Assembly (NCBI RefSeq): GCF_000316645.1
Contig: NC_019684.1
Coordinates: 6,521,501 to 6,585,500, forward strand
Length of the DNA: 64,000 bases
Direction: 5' to 3'
Origin: Nostoc sp. PCC 7524
Lineage (GTDB): Bacteria; Cyanobacteriota; Cyanobacteriia; Cyanobacteriales; Nostocaceae
Positions 27,826 through 37,252 of this stretch are shown in pieces. Every line of letters begins with the position of its first letter. Within the stretch, counting starts at the first letter, position 1. Below the pieces are notes generated by a model, which saw only the letters and a list, made by a program, of their open reading frames with translations, was not told where the DNA came from and made no database searches. Position numbers and translations under genes: made by a program.

Positions 27826-27926
27826 CAATTCCTCATCATATCCAAGAGTTTATTTAAAAATCTCGACAACTTTGGATAAAAGCAGGTTTTCACCATCCAC
27901 CAGAAGATTCACGACCAGAAAAGTAG
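27822..27926 (+). pseudogene. Second remnant gene, ATGA-overlapped and nonsense-mutated
   Basis: The start overlaps the preceding stop (ATGA at 27822-27825). It reads MTIPHHIQEFI, then a TAA (27855-27857), then KSRQLWIKAGFHHPPEDSRP and a second stop at 27924-27926. It is too short to assign. The overlap and parallel decay suggest that the two genes formed one operon. Confidence 0.5.
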
Positions 27927-28360
27927 AGACGTTGCGTTGTCCAAAACCCCGACTTTTGGGAAAAGTAAGCGTTCTAATATTTGATTTATGTTAGCATAGC
28001 CTGCGATCGCGCATAAAAAACTCTGTAGACGTGAGAAGTGTTTGTCCTACTCTCCACTCCCTACTCCCTACCTACGAGCAGATATTCATTTGTTAAATAT
28101 TTTTACTGATTGCTCATTTAGTATATACTTACACATATTATAGGACTCGTATTTGATTTCTGAAAAAAACTCAGTACACCCCTACTCTCTCCTTTCCTAT
28201 TGCCTATTGCCTATTGCCTGGCTACGCAGATAATTTTAGAAATCAAAGCGGATTCCTATATTTTAATTAATTTCCGAAGCAATAGTTCCTGATGTACATT
28301 GAAACTACAAATTGCACAATTAAAGAATCCTGCTGTATTTAATCAAAGACTCAAAATGGC
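27927..28360. other. Spacer with short tandem repeats
   Basis: This AT-rich spacer holds a TATTGCC heptamer run (about 28198-28220) and a CTCCACTCCCTACTCCCTACC stretch cut into heptamer-like units (about 28051-28072). Otherwise I see nothing in it. Confidence 0.5.
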
Positions 28361-28855
28361 ATGGTTAATAACTTTGTCACCGTAGCTACTTTTAGTAACT
28401 ATATTGATGCCAACTTAGCAAAACAGCTATTAGAATCAGCAGGCATTCAATGCTACTTAGCAAATGAATCTACTCTCAACACCGCATGGCATCTTACAGT
28501 AGCCGTTGGCTGGCTAAAATTACAAGTTCATCAAGCAGATTTAGAACAAGCCAAAGACGTTTTATCATCATCTGAATTGGCAGAAACAACAGCAGATAAC
28601 TTACTTCAGGATGATGCAGATGATGATGATTTTGTCAAAATATCTTGGGCAGATGAAACAGCAGATAGAGCATTCCGCACATCTGTAATTGGGCTAATTT
28701 TACTCTTTCTGCCCATCCAACTTTACTCTCTGTGGCTACTCATTCGTCTATTTGTTTCCCGCCGTCAAATTAGTCCCAATAGAAGACTTAAAATTATTAT
28801 TGCGCTGCTACTCGATTTACTCAATCTTTATATAATCTGGCATATCCTATTTTAA
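28361..28855 (+). CDS. DUF2007-type protein with C-terminal membrane segments
   Basis: A 164-residue protein. Residues 1-70 (VTVATFSNYIDANLAKQLLESAGIQCYLANE...LQVHQADLEQAKDVL) match the DUF2007 "putative signal transducing" fold, a ferredoxin-like sensor domain. An acidic linker (DDADDDD) follows, then two hydrophobic segments (about 107-128 and 143-163) that should anchor it in a membrane. The ligand is unknown. It lies 240 bp upstream of a Ser/Thr kinase on the same strand. Confidence 0.82.
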   Translation: MVNNFVTVATFSNYIDANLAKQLLESAGIQCYLANESTLNTAWHLTVAVGWLKLQVHQADLEQAKDVLSSSELAETTADNLLQDDADDDDFVKISWADETADRAFRTSVIGLILLFLPIQLYSLWLLIRLFVSRRQISPNRRLKIIIALLLDLLNLYIIWHILF

Positions 28856-28949
28856 ATGGGCATTGCTTTGCCTCTACTGTATGATGAATAAGAAAAAACT
28901 AATTTCAACCACAGGAGGTTTTGACTGAGACGGGACTTGAAAACATCAA

Positions 28950-29004
28950 TCTTCCCTAGGTATGCAAGAGCCTAGCAATGAGCAATAAAATCCATCAGGG
29001 AAGA
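28950..29004. other. Inverted repeat upstream of kinase gene
   Basis: TCTTCCCT (28950-28957) and AGGGAAGA (28997-29004) form an 8-bp stem about 90 bp upstream of the kinase start. It could be a weak terminator or a leader structure; no T run follows. Confidence 0.3.
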
Positions 29005-29091
29005 CTTCGTTCTTTGGCAATATCCTAATAATCATCAACCCAGTACCGATATTCTCACCCAGGAATCAGGACTCAGGACTTAAAACTTTCT

Positions 29092-30702
29092 ATGGTAGCA
29101 GGCAAAATTTTGCAGGGTGGTAAATACACCCTCATCCAAGAAATTGGACGCGGTGGCTTTGGCATTACGTTTAAAGCTACTCATCACTACTTAGAACAGG
29201 AAGTAGTGATGAAAACCATCAACGAAAAACTGCGACAACATCCTGATTTTGCGAAATTTGAGCGTCAATTCCAAGATGAAGCCAGAAGGTTAGCTACTTG
29301 TGTCCATCCCAATATTGTCCGTGTTAGCGACTTTTTTGTGGAAGATGGACTGCCTTACATGGTGATGGAGTATATTCCTGGGGAAACCTTGGGAGAAGCA
29401 TTTATCTTGCCAGGGATACCCTTACCAGAAGAAACCGCCATTCACTACATCCGGCAAATTGGCGCAGCATTGCAGATAGTCCACAGCAATGGTTTACTGC
29501 ACCGAGATGTGAAACCAGATAATATTATTCTCCGCCAAGGCACACAAGAAGTTGTACTGATTGATTTTGGTATTGCCCGTGAATTTAATAGCGGTGTCAA
29601 ACAAACTCATACAGGATTAGTGTCTGAAGGTTATTCCCCCATTGAGCAGTATTTAACCCAAGCGCACCGCACACCCGCTACAGATGTTTATGGTTTAGCT
29701 GCAACCCTGTATGCGCTACTAACAGGGCAAGTTCCCACACCAGCATTATTGCGCGATCGCGAACAAATGCCAACTCCCCGCGAACTGCAACCCCATCTCA
29801 GCGCCGCAGTCAATCAAGCCGTCATGCGTGGTATGGCTGTAGAACCTCGCTTTCGTCCCCCTACCGTTGCTGAGTGGCTGCAACTCCTACCCGGCAGTGG
29901 CGTAAATTTTGCACCGCAAATCATCCCCACCCAAGCAGTTCCTACCATAGATTTGTCTGTTCACCACCAAGAAAATTTAGCTCGTGCCAAAAAACCTACT
30001 CCCATTCAAAAACCATCCCCCTTCAAAAATGCCACATTCATGGCTCAGAAGTTTGGTGCTTCTAAGGTAGTTTTAGGTATTGGTGTAGCTGTTGTTGCTG
30101 CTACAGCAGGTTTTAGCATCACTAATATATTTTCTGGCATTCAACAGCCAAAGTCACCTTCAAAGCCTTTGTTTGAAGAGCGCCCAATGGTGCCAAACGG
30201 TAGTAGAAATAGCACGGTTACATCACCCCAAAACTCAGAAAACAACAGACAAAATTCTTCCGCTTCCAGTTCTAGGGATACTGCACCCGTCTCTACATGG
30301 AGACGACGCAAACGCGTACCTGAGCAACAAACTGAATCTCCCAATCCCAACAGCAGTTCTCCAGAACAATCTCCGCAACCAACTTCAGAAGAATCATCGC
30401 CCTCAAATTCTGAGTCACCCCAAATTACCCCTAACACCTCTTCCACACCATCCCTAGTAGACAAACTACGAGACATTCGCTCATCTCGCAAGGCTAACCC
30501 AGCAAACTCCTCCGATAGCACCCCACCCTCTGCCAATCAAAATTCTACTTCTCCCGAAGTCGAGAAACCGTCCAATCCCGTAGTCATTCCAGCTTCACCA
30601 CCGACAGAGCCAAAAGATACAGATTCTTCTTCTGTGGTAGTACCAACCTTGGAAGTCAAACAAAATTCTTCTAATGATAGCCAGGCTGAAAAGAGTCAAT
30701 AG
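29092..30702 (+). CDS. Membrane-anchored serine/threonine protein kinase
   Basis: A 536-residue protein. The kinase domain (about 1-275) has the Gly loop IGRGGFG (18-24), Lys41, HRDVKPDN (137-144) and DFG (158-160), all intact. One transmembrane segment lies at about 320-345 ([16 protein letters not shown]). The remaining ~190 residues are a low-complexity Ser/Pro/Asn/Glu-rich tail, presumably on the other side of the membrane. This layout is like bacterial PknB-type receptors but without PASTA domains. The start ATG has no clear Shine-Dalgarno. Confidence 0.93.
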   Translation: MVAGKILQGGKYTLIQEIGRGGFGITFKATHHYLEQEVVMKTINEKLRQHPDFAKFERQFQDEARRLATCVHPNIVRVSDFFVEDGLPYMVMEYIPGETLGEAFILPGIPLPEETAIHYIRQIGAALQIVHSNGLLHRDVKPDNIILRQGTQEVVLIDFGIAREFNSGVKQTHTGLVSEGYSPIEQYLTQAHRTPATDVYGLAATLYALLTGQVPTPALLRDREQMPTPRELQPHLSAAVNQAVMRGMAVEPRFRPPTVAEWLQLLPGSGVNFAPQIIPTQAVPTIDLSVHHQENLARAKKPTPIQKPSPFKNATFMAQKFGASKVVLGIGVAVVAATAGFSITNIFSGIQQPKSPSKPLFEERPMVPNGSRNSTVTSPQNSENNRQNSSASSSRDTAPVSTWRRRKRVPEQQTESPNPNSSSPEQSPQPTSEESSPSNSESPQITPNTSSTPSLVDKLRDIRSSRKANPANSSDSTPPSANQNSTSPEVEKPSNPVVIPASPPTEPKDTDSSSVVVPTLEVKQNSSNDSQAEKSQ

Positions 30703-31131
30703 TCATTAGTCATATAGCTGTAGCCAATGATTAGGACATCAGGAAATCTTGAAGAAGGCAGAAGGCAGGAGGCAGAGGGCAGAAGGTTTCGTTGAGATAG
30801 GGATTCAAACCCCACCTCAACGAGAGCCACCAAATTGAAATTTTGGTGGGGGTCTTAAACCCTTGCTCCTTCCAGTCAGACGGTGACGCTCCTGCGTCGC
30901 TAACGCTTCTCTACGAGACGCTCCGCGAACGCTATCGGGCAATTAGAGAAGGGATAAATTCCTTTTGCCTAGCCTGACGGCTTGCCGTAGGCTACTGCCC
31001 TCTGACTTCTGCCTTTCTTTGATAAATTTCTTGGCGGGATGAAAATCTGGTGCCAGATATCAGATTAGGTATTTTTCTCATCTTCCCCCACTCCCCACCC
31101 CTGGCTACGCCTCCCGAAAGGGATACAACAA
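30703..31131. repeat. Repeat-rich spacer
   Basis: This spacer holds a GAAGGCA-type heptamer run (about 30754-30788) and its near complement (about 30993-31015), which could pair over a distance. Between them are two adjacent hairpins, CGTTGAG/CTCAACG (30790-30822) and CCACCAAA/TTTGGTGG (30827-30849), and HIP1-like palindromic elements (about 30880-30990). The stretch about 30957-31025 has a relative at about 56347-56410. No open frame is present. Confidence 0.65.
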
Positions 31132-31386
31132 TCAAAACTGATTACTATAGTGGGGAAAATTGGAATCAGGAATAGTATCCCCAACAAATTTGATGGTTAT
31201 AGTATCACTTGGTGGTTGTGCGGGTTCTGGTATAGCAAACGGAAACTGAGGATTAGTGTAAGTAGTAGCAGCATCCGATGGTTGCAGTATTTCAACGCGG
31301 ATTAACACTCCCATACCAATACCCAGGCAAAAACAGCCACTAATAAATCCAAAAGCGAGTAATGGAGCTAGCCCGTGATTTGCCAT
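31132..31386 (-). CDS. Small hypothetical membrane protein (84 aa)
   Basis: The ATG at 31386 is preceded by AAGGAG with six-base spacing, one of the best ribosome sites in the window. An N-terminal hydrophobic segment (about 8-30, PLLAFGFISGCFCLGIGMGVLI) is followed by a proline-rich polar tail. It is either a single-pass anchor or an uncleaved signal. I recognise no family. Confidence 0.65.
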   Translation of the reverse strand: MANHGLAPLLAFGFISGCFCLGIGMGVLIRVEILQPSDAATTYTNPQFPFAIPEPAQPPSDTITIKFVGDTIPDSNFPHYSNQF

Positions 31387-31800
31387 TTTTACTCCTTAAA
31401 TACACTCATCATTATAAATACTTTCTTGCCTGCTTAATAGAAAGGAATCAACCCTAACATCTATCAGTTAATAGATTTTTTTAATTGCCATACTAACAAT
31501 CAGAGCTTACAAATAAGGTAATTTTAGTAACTGCTTACTATGCCTATAGACTGATAATTTGGTTAGTATAGAATTATTTTATTTTGTTAATGATAAATTG
31601 ATTACCTAATTTTATTAATGATTAATAATCTAGTACAAGTTGATTGTCATATCTTACAAAAATGCTCATTATTAGCTGATTTTTTATGTGCCAATATGCC
31701 AAAATTCAAGTCATAGAATGGTTGCATATGGGTTGTAATTGCGTATAATTATATTTATTGTATTTAATTAAATACTATCAATATATACTGTTGGTTAAAT

Positions 31801-31842
31801 GTAGTGGTAGGTACTGAAGCAAGGAGATTTTATATATAAATT
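31801..31842 (+). promoter_or_regulatory. NtcA-type class II promoter
   Basis: GTA (31801-31803), eight bases, TAC (31812-31814), a 22-bp gap, then TAAATT (31837-31842), which fits the TAN3T -10 form. This is the canonical architecture of NtcA-activated cyanobacterial promoters. It would start transcription near 31849, about 125 bp upstream of the gene at 31975, which it faces. Confidence 0.6.
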
Positions 31843-31974
31843 CACTGAGTTACTTCATTACCCCATTCCTGATTAACAGCACAGTATTTTGATATAAATT
31901 CAATTTGATGAAACCGTTTTGTGTGTAGCTTTCTGTTGAATTGAACTTCCAAAAAACTATAAGGGCTTGCTGGC

Positions 31975-32298
31975 ATGAGACTATCTGAATTAGATCCACT
32001 CATACCGCTCAATCATTTGAAAGAAGAACTCATTAAGTTGCCAAAAGGCTACTCATTCTATGAAGAAGATGTAGTAGATTTTCTCTCAAAACGAAGATGG
32101 CCGGAGAGCGATCGCCGCATTGATCGCACAACTTTCTGGCGTTGGAGAAATGATAACGGAATTGAACACCAAAAAGTATTCAGCCGTCTGGATCTCCTCA
32201 AACTTTGTCAAATTTGTGACCACTACCGCATTGATGGTACCCGCAATGAATATTTGGAAATTATGAAAAAGAAAAAAGAGGTAGCACTTAACAGATAA
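31975..32298 (+). CDS. Hypothetical protein (107 aa), possible nitrogen-regulated
   Basis: A soluble 107-residue protein. The middle (KRRWPESDRRIDRTTFWRWR, then EHQKVFSRLDLLKLCQICDHY) looks like a helix-turn-helix-type arrangement, and the C-terminus is very basic (MKKKKEVALNR), so nucleic-acid binding is plausible but unproven. AAGGG lies ten bases upstream of the ATG. The 590-bp upstream spacer carries an NtcA-type promoter, and a strong terminator follows at 32380-32413. The gene is probably monocistronic. I do not recognise the family. Confidence 0.72.
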   Translation: MRLSELDPLIPLNHLKEELIKLPKGYSFYEEDVVDFLSKRRWPESDRRIDRTTFWRWRNDNGIEHQKVFSRLDLLKLCQICDHYRIDGTRNEYLEIMKKKKEVALNR

Positions 32299-32312
32299 GC
32301 ACCTAGAACTAG

Positions 32313-32351
32313 CACTTTCCACTCAAAAGCATAGCTGCTTTTGTGAAAGTG
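32313..32351. other. Long imperfect hairpin after the 107-aa gene
   Basis: CACTTTC (32313-32319) and CAAAAGC (32324-32330) pair with GCTTTTG (32337-32343) and GAAAGTG (32345-32351). It may stabilise the 3' end or pause transcription before the terminator 30 bp further on. Confidence 0.55.
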
Positions 32352-32379
32352 ATTGACATTTTACGGGGAATTAATTTAT

Positions 32380-32413
32380 TACCTGCACTTTATCAAGATG
32401 CAGGTATTTTTTT
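32380..32413 (+). terminator. Strong rho-independent terminator
   Basis: TACCTGCA (32380-32387) pairs with TGCAGGTA (32399-32406), followed by seven T residues. The T run is on the + strand, so it ends the transcript of the 31975 gene. Confidence 0.8.
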
Positions 32414-32427
32414 GATTGCAGTCTAAC

Positions 32428-32841
32428 TCAAGCTTTCTCAATAATGGGACAAATTGTAGTGTGAGCATTATCAGGTTTGATTTCCCAACCGGAAAGTAAT
32501 CCTTCTAATTCTTGCTTCAGAATGAGTAATTGTCGAATTTGTTCGTCAATATCTTTCACTTTCTCTTCTAATTTAGTTTTGATATGTTCACAAGGTAATT
32601 CTCCAGCATCGTGAACCTGCAAAAACTCTTTAATTTCCGATAATGCCAAACCCAAACTTTGAGCGCGTTTAATAAAGTGTAAACGAGCTAAAACATCAGT
32701 ATGAAATAATCTAAACCCACCCTCAGTTCTACCTGATGATTTGAGAAGACCAAGTTCTTCATAGTAACGAATAGTTTTAATGGGAACACCACTTTCCTTG
32801 GCGACTAAACCAATTAGTTTTGATTCTTCCTGAGCTAACAT
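32428..32841 (-). CDS. MerR-family heavy-metal-responsive regulator
   Basis: A 137-residue regulator. The winged helix-turn-helix (about 10-80, LVAKESGVPIKTIRYYEELGLL, RTEGGFRLF) is followed by the dimerisation coiled coil (about 90-118) and a short metal-binding tail. Cysteines lie before the coiled coil (ELPCEHI) and in the C-terminal TTICPII, the arrangement of ZntR/CadR/CueR-like sensors. It sits downstream of the P1B ATPase on the same strand, and the ATPase promoter has a matching dyad (35620-35641). It probably controls that promoter. Metal specificity cannot be read with certainty. Confidence 0.88.
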   Translation of the reverse strand: MLAQEESKLIGLVAKESGVPIKTIRYYEELGLLKSSGRTEGGFRLFHTDVLARLHFIKRAQSLGLALSEIKEFLQVHDAGELPCEHIKTKLEEKVKDIDEQIRQLLILKQELEGLLSGWEIKPDNAHTTICPIIEKA

Positions 32842-32906
32842 ACTACTTTCCCCCTAATCTAGCCATTGATCTTAATACTATTAGGACTGATGCAACTGGC
32901 ACATTC

Positions 32907-32971
32907 GTAGGATGCGTCAGATTTGAGTTTTTCGCTATTTTCAAAAGATTTTGGCATCTGACGCACCCTAC
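32907..32971. repeat. Hairpin element of the GACGCACC family
   Basis: The two 16-base arms (32907-32922 and 32956-32971) pair with a single G-U. The core TGCGTCAG matches the element at 15783-15839. It is a dispersed intergenic repeat between the MerR and small membrane protein genes. Confidence 0.75.
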
Positions 32972-33030
32972 AAGATAGGTTGAGTGTGGCACCTGCATAA
33001 GTCCTGACTATTTGATCACAGAGTCAGGGT

Positions 33031-33252
33031 TTAGGACTTGGGTTTACTCAAAAGAAACCACCATAATTCCAGCCCAATTAACCCAATTCCAGTAATTGTA
33101 ACAGCAGCCTTGATGGCAAATGATTGTTCAACACGGCGGAACTGGTTTGTTGATACTTCATGGTTCATTGCTGCTACAGCTTGATCGGTAAGTAAACCAA
33201 ACATCAGTCCCCAACTTGCTACACTGGCAACGCCGATTTTTCTACTCAACAT
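33031..33252 (-). CDS. Small membrane protein next to metal ATPase
   Basis: A 73-residue protein with two hydrophobic segments (about 8-27 and 47-68, VTITGIGLIGLELWWFLL). It starts 13 bp after the ATPase stop on the same strand, so it is very likely in the same operon. It carries no cysteine-rich metal site. A small accessory role with the ATPase is inference. Confidence 0.72.
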   Translation of the reverse strand: MLSRKIGVASVASWGLMFGLLTDQAVAAMNHEVSTNQFRRVEQSFAIKAAVTITGIGLIGLELWWFLLSKPKS

Positions 33253-33265
33253 TTTAGGCTTGCTC

Positions 33266-35572
33266 CTACACAGTTACTTTTGCCTGAAATTTACGCAGAC
33301 GTAGAGCATTAGTGACTACGGAAACTGAGCTAAACGCCATTGCTGCACCTGCAATAATGGGGTTTAGCAACCAACCAAAGATGGGGAAAAGAACACCAGC
33401 AGCGATAGGAATACCAGCCACGTTGTAAATAAAGGCGAAGAAGAGGTTTTGCCGAATGTTGCGAATGGTGGCGCGGCTGAGTTGAATGGCTGTGGCTATA
33501 CCTTGTAAATCACCAGAAATTAAGGTAATGTCACTAGCAGCGATCGCTACATCTGTACCAGTCCCAATTGCAATTCCCACATCCGCTTGAGCTAAAGCTG
33601 GTGCGTCATTGATCCCATCACCCACCATTGCAACAATTGGGTGCTGGGTGGGAAGTGGGGAATGGTTCAAAGTTCGTCTCCCCTGCTTCTCTACTTGCAG
33701 GGACTTAATCACCTCTGCCTTTTGTTCAGGGCGAACTTCTGCCAAAACACGCTCAATACCAGCTTCACTGGCGATACTTTCGGCGGTGCGGCGATTATCT
33801 CCGGTGAGCATGACGACTTCTAAACCTAGCTTTTGTAAGCCTTTCACAGCTTGGGCAGAAGTGGGTTTGATGGCATCAGCAATTCCCATTAATCCTTGAA
33901 TTTCTTGGTTAACTGCTAGCCAAACTGCCGTTTTACCTGAGTATTCCAAACGTTCTTTGTCTGGTTGCAGTGCTTGGGTGTTAATGCCCAATTCTTCCAT
34001 CCAGCGTTGTGTCCCGATTTGGACAAGGTGATGACTCACCATCCCTTGAACACCACTACCAGCAACTGCTTCAAAATCCCTAACTTCTGCTAATTCGACT
34101 TCCTGAGATTGGGCATATCTGACAACGGCTTCTGCTAGCGGGTGTTCAGAATTACGTTCTACGGAGGCGGCTAGTTGGATTAGCTTGATTTCGTTACCGT
34201 TAGCTGTACCGTTAACGGTAACAAAATCAGTAACTGTAGGTTTACCTTGGGTAATTGTGCCTGTCTTATCTAAGACAATGATTTGAATTTTGTGTGCCAG
34301 TTCTAAACTTTCAGCACCTTTAATTAAAATACCGTTTTCTGCACCTTTACCTGTTCCTACCATGACAGAGGTTGGTGTAGCTAAACCCAAGGCACAGGGA
34401 CAAGCAATGATTAACACTCCCACTGTGGTAATTAATGCCAGGGTGACGTTGCCCATGAAGTTGAACCAAATGATAAAAGTGAGGATAGCGATCGCAATTA
34501 CCGCAGGCACAAAGAAACCAGTAACTTGGTCTGCTAGTCTTTGAATGGGAGCTTTAGAACCTTGGGCTTGCTGCACTAACTTCACAATCTGCGCCAATAC
34601 AGTATCTTTACCTACCCGTGTTGCCCGAAATTGGAAACTTCCAGTTTTATTAATAGTCGCTCCAATTACTTCATCACCTAGTTGCTTTTTCACGGGTAAA
34701 CTTTCCCCAGTCACCATAGCTTCATCAACGGTGGATGTCCCATTAATTACTTCTCCATCTACGGGAATCTTTTCACCAGGACGAACCAATACTACGTCTC
34801 CAATCTGCACTTGCTCAATCGGCACATCTAATTCTTGCCCATTGCGAATTAACCGCGCTGTTTTGGCTTGCAAACCAATTAGTTTACGGATGGCTTCTGA
34901 AGTTTGTCCTTTAGCACGATTTTCAAACAATCTACCTAACAAAATTAAGGTAATGACAACCGCCGCAGTTTCATAATACACATCTGGCATCAAGCCCTGA
35001 TTGATGAAAAAACTGGGAAAAACTGTAGGAAATAGGGAATAAAAATATGCCGCACTTGTACCTAAAGCTATTAATGTATCCATTGTGGCGGTATGCCGTT
35101 TAAAAGCTTTCCAGCCATTGATATAGAAACTGTTACCACACCAGAACTGTACAGGAGTAGTGAGTAATAATTGCACCCAAGCGTTATGCAGCCAAGGTGG
35201 CATCCAGGGTAAGTGTAAACCCGTCATCATTGGGATTGAACCAATCACCAGCACCATGCTAATGATGCCCCCCACTATCACCTTTCGCTGCAAATCACGG
35301 GATTCTCGCTGGCGATGTCTTTTCTCCTCGTCATCTTCACCCGCCATCAGGTTTTCTTCCTGCAATGGGTAGGCAGAATAACCTGCTGCATCAACTGCAT
35401 TTTGGATAGTTTGTAAATCAGTTTTTGTGGAGTCGTACTTAATTGTGGCTTGTTCTGCCCCAAAATTCACACTACATTGCTCAACACCAGGGACAGAACG
35501 GACGGCATCTTCAATATTTTTGGCACAGCCAGCGCAACTCATGCCGCGCAGTTTCAATGTGGCATTATCCAT
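33266..35572 (-). CDS. copA: P1B-type heavy-metal (copper) translocating ATPase
   Basis: A 768-residue transporter. The N-terminal heavy-metal-associated domain has GMSCAGC (Cys13, Cys16). Eight predicted membrane helices follow, with TGES in the actuator domain (near 291), CPC in the membrane (near 391, [16 protein letters not shown]), the phosphorylation motif [11 protein letters not shown] (near 434) and [10 protein letters not shown] (near 654). CPC with a single GMxCxxC domain is typical of Cu(I) exporters such as CopA/CtaA/PacS. The operon contains a small membrane protein and, further on, a MerR-family regulator, with a MerR-type operator upstream. The transported metal is inferred. 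Confidence 0.93.
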   Translation of the reverse strand: MDNATLKLRGMSCAGCAKNIEDAVRSVPGVEQCSVNFGAEQATIKYDSTKTDLQTIQNAVDAAGYSAYPLQEENLMAGEDDEEKRHRQRESRDLQRKVIVGGIISMVLVIGSIPMMTGLHLPWMPPWLHNAWVQLLLTTPVQFWCGNSFYINGWKAFKRHTATMDTLIALGTSAAYFYSLFPTVFPSFFINQGLMPDVYYETAAVVITLILLGRLFENRAKGQTSEAIRKLIGLQAKTARLIRNGQELDVPIEQVQIGDVVLVRPGEKIPVDGEVINGTSTVDEAMVTGESLPVKKQLGDEVIGATINKTGSFQFRATRVGKDTVLAQIVKLVQQAQGSKAPIQRLADQVTGFFVPAVIAIAILTFIIWFNFMGNVTLALITTVGVLIIACPCALGLATPTSVMVGTGKGAENGILIKGAESLELAHKIQIIVLDKTGTITQGKPTVTDFVTVNGTANGNEIKLIQLAASVERNSEHPLAEAVVRYAQSQEVELAEVRDFEAVAGSGVQGMVSHHLVQIGTQRWMEELGINTQALQPDKERLEYSGKTAVWLAVNQEIQGLMGIADAIKPTSAQAVKGLQKLGLEVVMLTGDNRRTAESIASEAGIERVLAEVRPEQKAEVIKSLQVEKQGRRTLNHSPLPTQHPIVAMVGDGINDAPALAQADVGIAIGTGTDVAIAASDITLISGDLQGIATAIQLSRATIRNIRQNLFFAFIYNVAGIPIAAGVLFPIFGWLLNPIIAGAAMAFSSVSVVTNALRLRKFQAKVTV

Positions 35573-35612
35573 ATAAATATTCTGACTACCAAGAGGTGTA
35601 ACAACTAACTAC

Positions 35613-35644
35613 ATCTTCAATTCTCCAGTCAACTGGAGAGTCAA
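35613..35644 (-). promoter_or_regulatory. MerR-type promoter/operator of copA
   Basis: On the minus strand a TTGACT -35 (35639-35644) overlaps the dyad ACTCTCCAGTTGACTGGAGA (within 620-641). A weak -10 (GAAGAT or TGAAGA, 35613-35619) follows after a stretched 19-20 bp spacer. Dyads in an over-long spacer are the hallmark of MerR-regulated promoters, and ACTC-n-GAGT arms are like ZntR-family sites. Confidence 0.72.
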
Positions 35645-35672
35645 GTGGTGATCAGAAAACTTTTTGGGATGG

Positions 35673-35719
35673 GGATTGGGGACTGGGGATTGGGGACTGG
35701 GGACTGGGGATTGGGGACT
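35673..35719 (+). repeat. Heptanucleotide tandem repeat (GGGGACT/GGGGATT)
   Basis: Six or more consecutive 7-mers alternate GGGGATT and GGGGACT. Relatives are at about 38768-38800 and, inverted, at about 51920-51965. Each is followed by a similar AAAATTC...CCTTGTCT segment. This is the short-tandem-repeat type known from filamentous cyanobacteria. Confidence 0.85.
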
Positions 35720-35996
35720 GGATAAAAATTCTACCTTGTCTCCCCTCACTCCCACCCTGCGGGTAGGCTTACGCCATCGCAAGAGAAGTTGATGCTACAT
35801 CCTCCCCTGCCCTTCTGCCCCTCTGCTCCCCTGCTCCCCCATCTCCCCCATCTCCCCCTACCCCTGCCTTGCCAAAGTTACACTTCTTCACATATCTGCG
35901 ATGCCGGATGAGGTTTTGCCGTAACCTGATTAATGAGAGCAGTTGCAATCATTTAGGCAATTACAAGAACAAGTTGATCAAGGCAGGTTTTGATTC

Positions 35997-36581
35997 ATGG
36001 CTTATTCCTGGTTTAAAGCATTTCATATTATTGGCATTGTGGTTTGGTTCGCGGGGTTATTCTACTTGGTACGGTTGTTCATCTATCATGTAGAAGCTAA
36101 CCAAGAACCAGAACCAGCCCGCACGATACTGAAAAATCAGTATCAAATTATGGAAAAACGTCTCTACAACATCATTACTACGCCAGGAATGTTGGTGACG
36201 GTAGCGATGGCAATTGGTTTGTTGAGTACGGAACCGGAAGTTTTAAAACAGGGTTGGTTACACTTTAAGCTGTTATTTGTCGTTCTGTTAGTGGGTTATC
36301 ATCATTACTGTGGTCGTTTAATGAAGAAGTTAGCCGCAGATGAATGTCGCTGGAGTAGTCAGCAGTTACGTGCTTTAAATGAAGCGCCTACTGTCTTGTT
36401 GGTGGTAATCGTGATGCTGGCTGTGTTTAAGAATAATCTGCCAACGGATCTCACTGCTTGGGTGATTTTCGCCATGATTATTTTTATGGCGGTGACTATT
36501 CAGCTTTATGCTAGAAAGCGCAGGCTGGATAAGGAAAAACTGACAGCCCAGATAGGACAGATTCCTCAAGAACAAAGTTAG
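35997..36581 (+). CDS. hemJ: Protoporphyrinogen IX oxidase HemJ
   Basis: A 194-residue membrane protein with four or so helices. It has the HemJ signature: an N-terminal His10 (WFKAFHIIGIVVWF) and a conserved Lys near residue 90 (GWLHFKLLFVVLL), with a YHHYCG segment after it. HemJ oxidises protoporphyrinogen IX to protoporphyrin IX, the last common step of heme and chlorophyll synthesis, in most cyanobacteria. A long hairpin (36589-36644) follows the stop codon. Confidence 0.92.
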   Translation: MAYSWFKAFHIIGIVVWFAGLFYLVRLFIYHVEANQEPEPARTILKNQYQIMEKRLYNIITTPGMLVTVAMAIGLLSTEPEVLKQGWLHFKLLFVVLLVGYHHYCGRLMKKLAADECRWSSQQLRALNEAPTVLLVVIVMLAVFKNNLPTDLTAWVIFAMIIFMAVTIQLYARKRRLDKEKLTAQIGQIPQEQS

Positions 36582-36588
36582 ACAAGAT

Positions 36589-36644
36589 TGCCTGAGATAC
36601 CCTACATTAAGCTATGTTAAAAAATAGCTGTGATATCTCAGGCA
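36589..36644. terminator. Long hairpin after hemJ
   Basis: TGCCTGAGATA (36589-36599) and TATCTCAGGCA (36634-36644) form a perfect 11-bp inverted repeat, with an inner AGCTA/TAGCT pair. It may act as a terminator or be a small MITE-like insert. Confidence 0.55.
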
Positions 36645-36729
36645 CAGAAGTATTGAAGCTTTGAAAACAAGACCTTTAATGTTCCAAAAAGAAGGGCTTG
36701 AAAGCCGTTTAATGCTGATATTCTCTTAA

Positions 36730-36801
36730 AGGCGACACCCGGATTTGAACCGGGGGATGGAGGTTTTGCAGACCTCTGCCTTACCGCTTGGCTATGTCGC
36801 C
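36730..36801 (-). tRNA. trnC: tRNA-Cys (GCA)
   Basis: The minus strand folds as a full cloverleaf: acceptor GGCGACA/TGTCGCC, D arm, anticodon stem GAGGT/ACCTC with loop CTGCAAA (anticodon GCA), T arm CCCGG-TTCAAAT-CCGGG, and discriminator U. The U at the discriminator is typical of tRNA-Cys. CCA is not encoded. Confidence 0.97.
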
Positions 36802-37252
36802 CTATCCACAATTATATATAATACCAGATTTTTATCTCAACTAGCATCCCCTGCCTTGGGAAATTTTGCTTTGTGTGTGCAGGTTTAGGAAAGAGATGAT
36901 GGTAACAACCAGATTTCATGAGTTTACCTAAATAACACTAGCATTTACACCCCTGTAGATGAGTGTCGTAAAATACAAAAAGAACTTAATTTCTATCTTA
37001 GGATAGATGAAAAAATAAAATACTAGCCTATTAGATATATTTTACACAGCCAGAACTTTTACATTTGCGTATTATTAAGTAATAATATCAACTGTATTTT
37101 AGTTCACAAGTCTAGCAATAAATGGGAAATCATGCTATTGATGCTCTTAATCATGTATTTACTAACAAGCTAATTTTATTACTTTCTTGAAAACTGTTAT
37201 TTTCTCAAAAGGAGAGTCAGATATTAATACACACAAATCCCTAACCGTAAAA
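36802..37252. other. AT-rich spacer
   Basis: No gene, tRNA or clear repeat is visible. The 66 bases before 37253 are in frame with the downstream gene (TTG at 37187) but are probably leader. Confidence 0.4.

Noticed and set aside
30141..30536. Long antisense frame on the minus strand inside the kinase tail
   Set aside because: Low complexity and fully shadowed by the real kinase frame.
30789..30852. Single CRISPR repeat or degraded tRNA
   Set aside because: Two simple hairpins, only one copy, no T arm or anticodon loop.
31459..31482. Terminator ATCTAT/ATAGAT with T run on the + strand
   Set aside because: No + strand gene upstream to terminate; AT-rich chance match is likely, though a small RNA cannot be excluded.
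35673..35719. CRISPR-like or telomere-like repeat
   Set aside because: Contiguous 7-mers without spacers; fits the known short tandem repeats of filamentous cyanobacteria.
37187..37252. Upstream start of the metallophosphoesterase at the TTG
   Set aside because: The added residues are unlike the family and the ATG at 37253 starts right before the conserved region.
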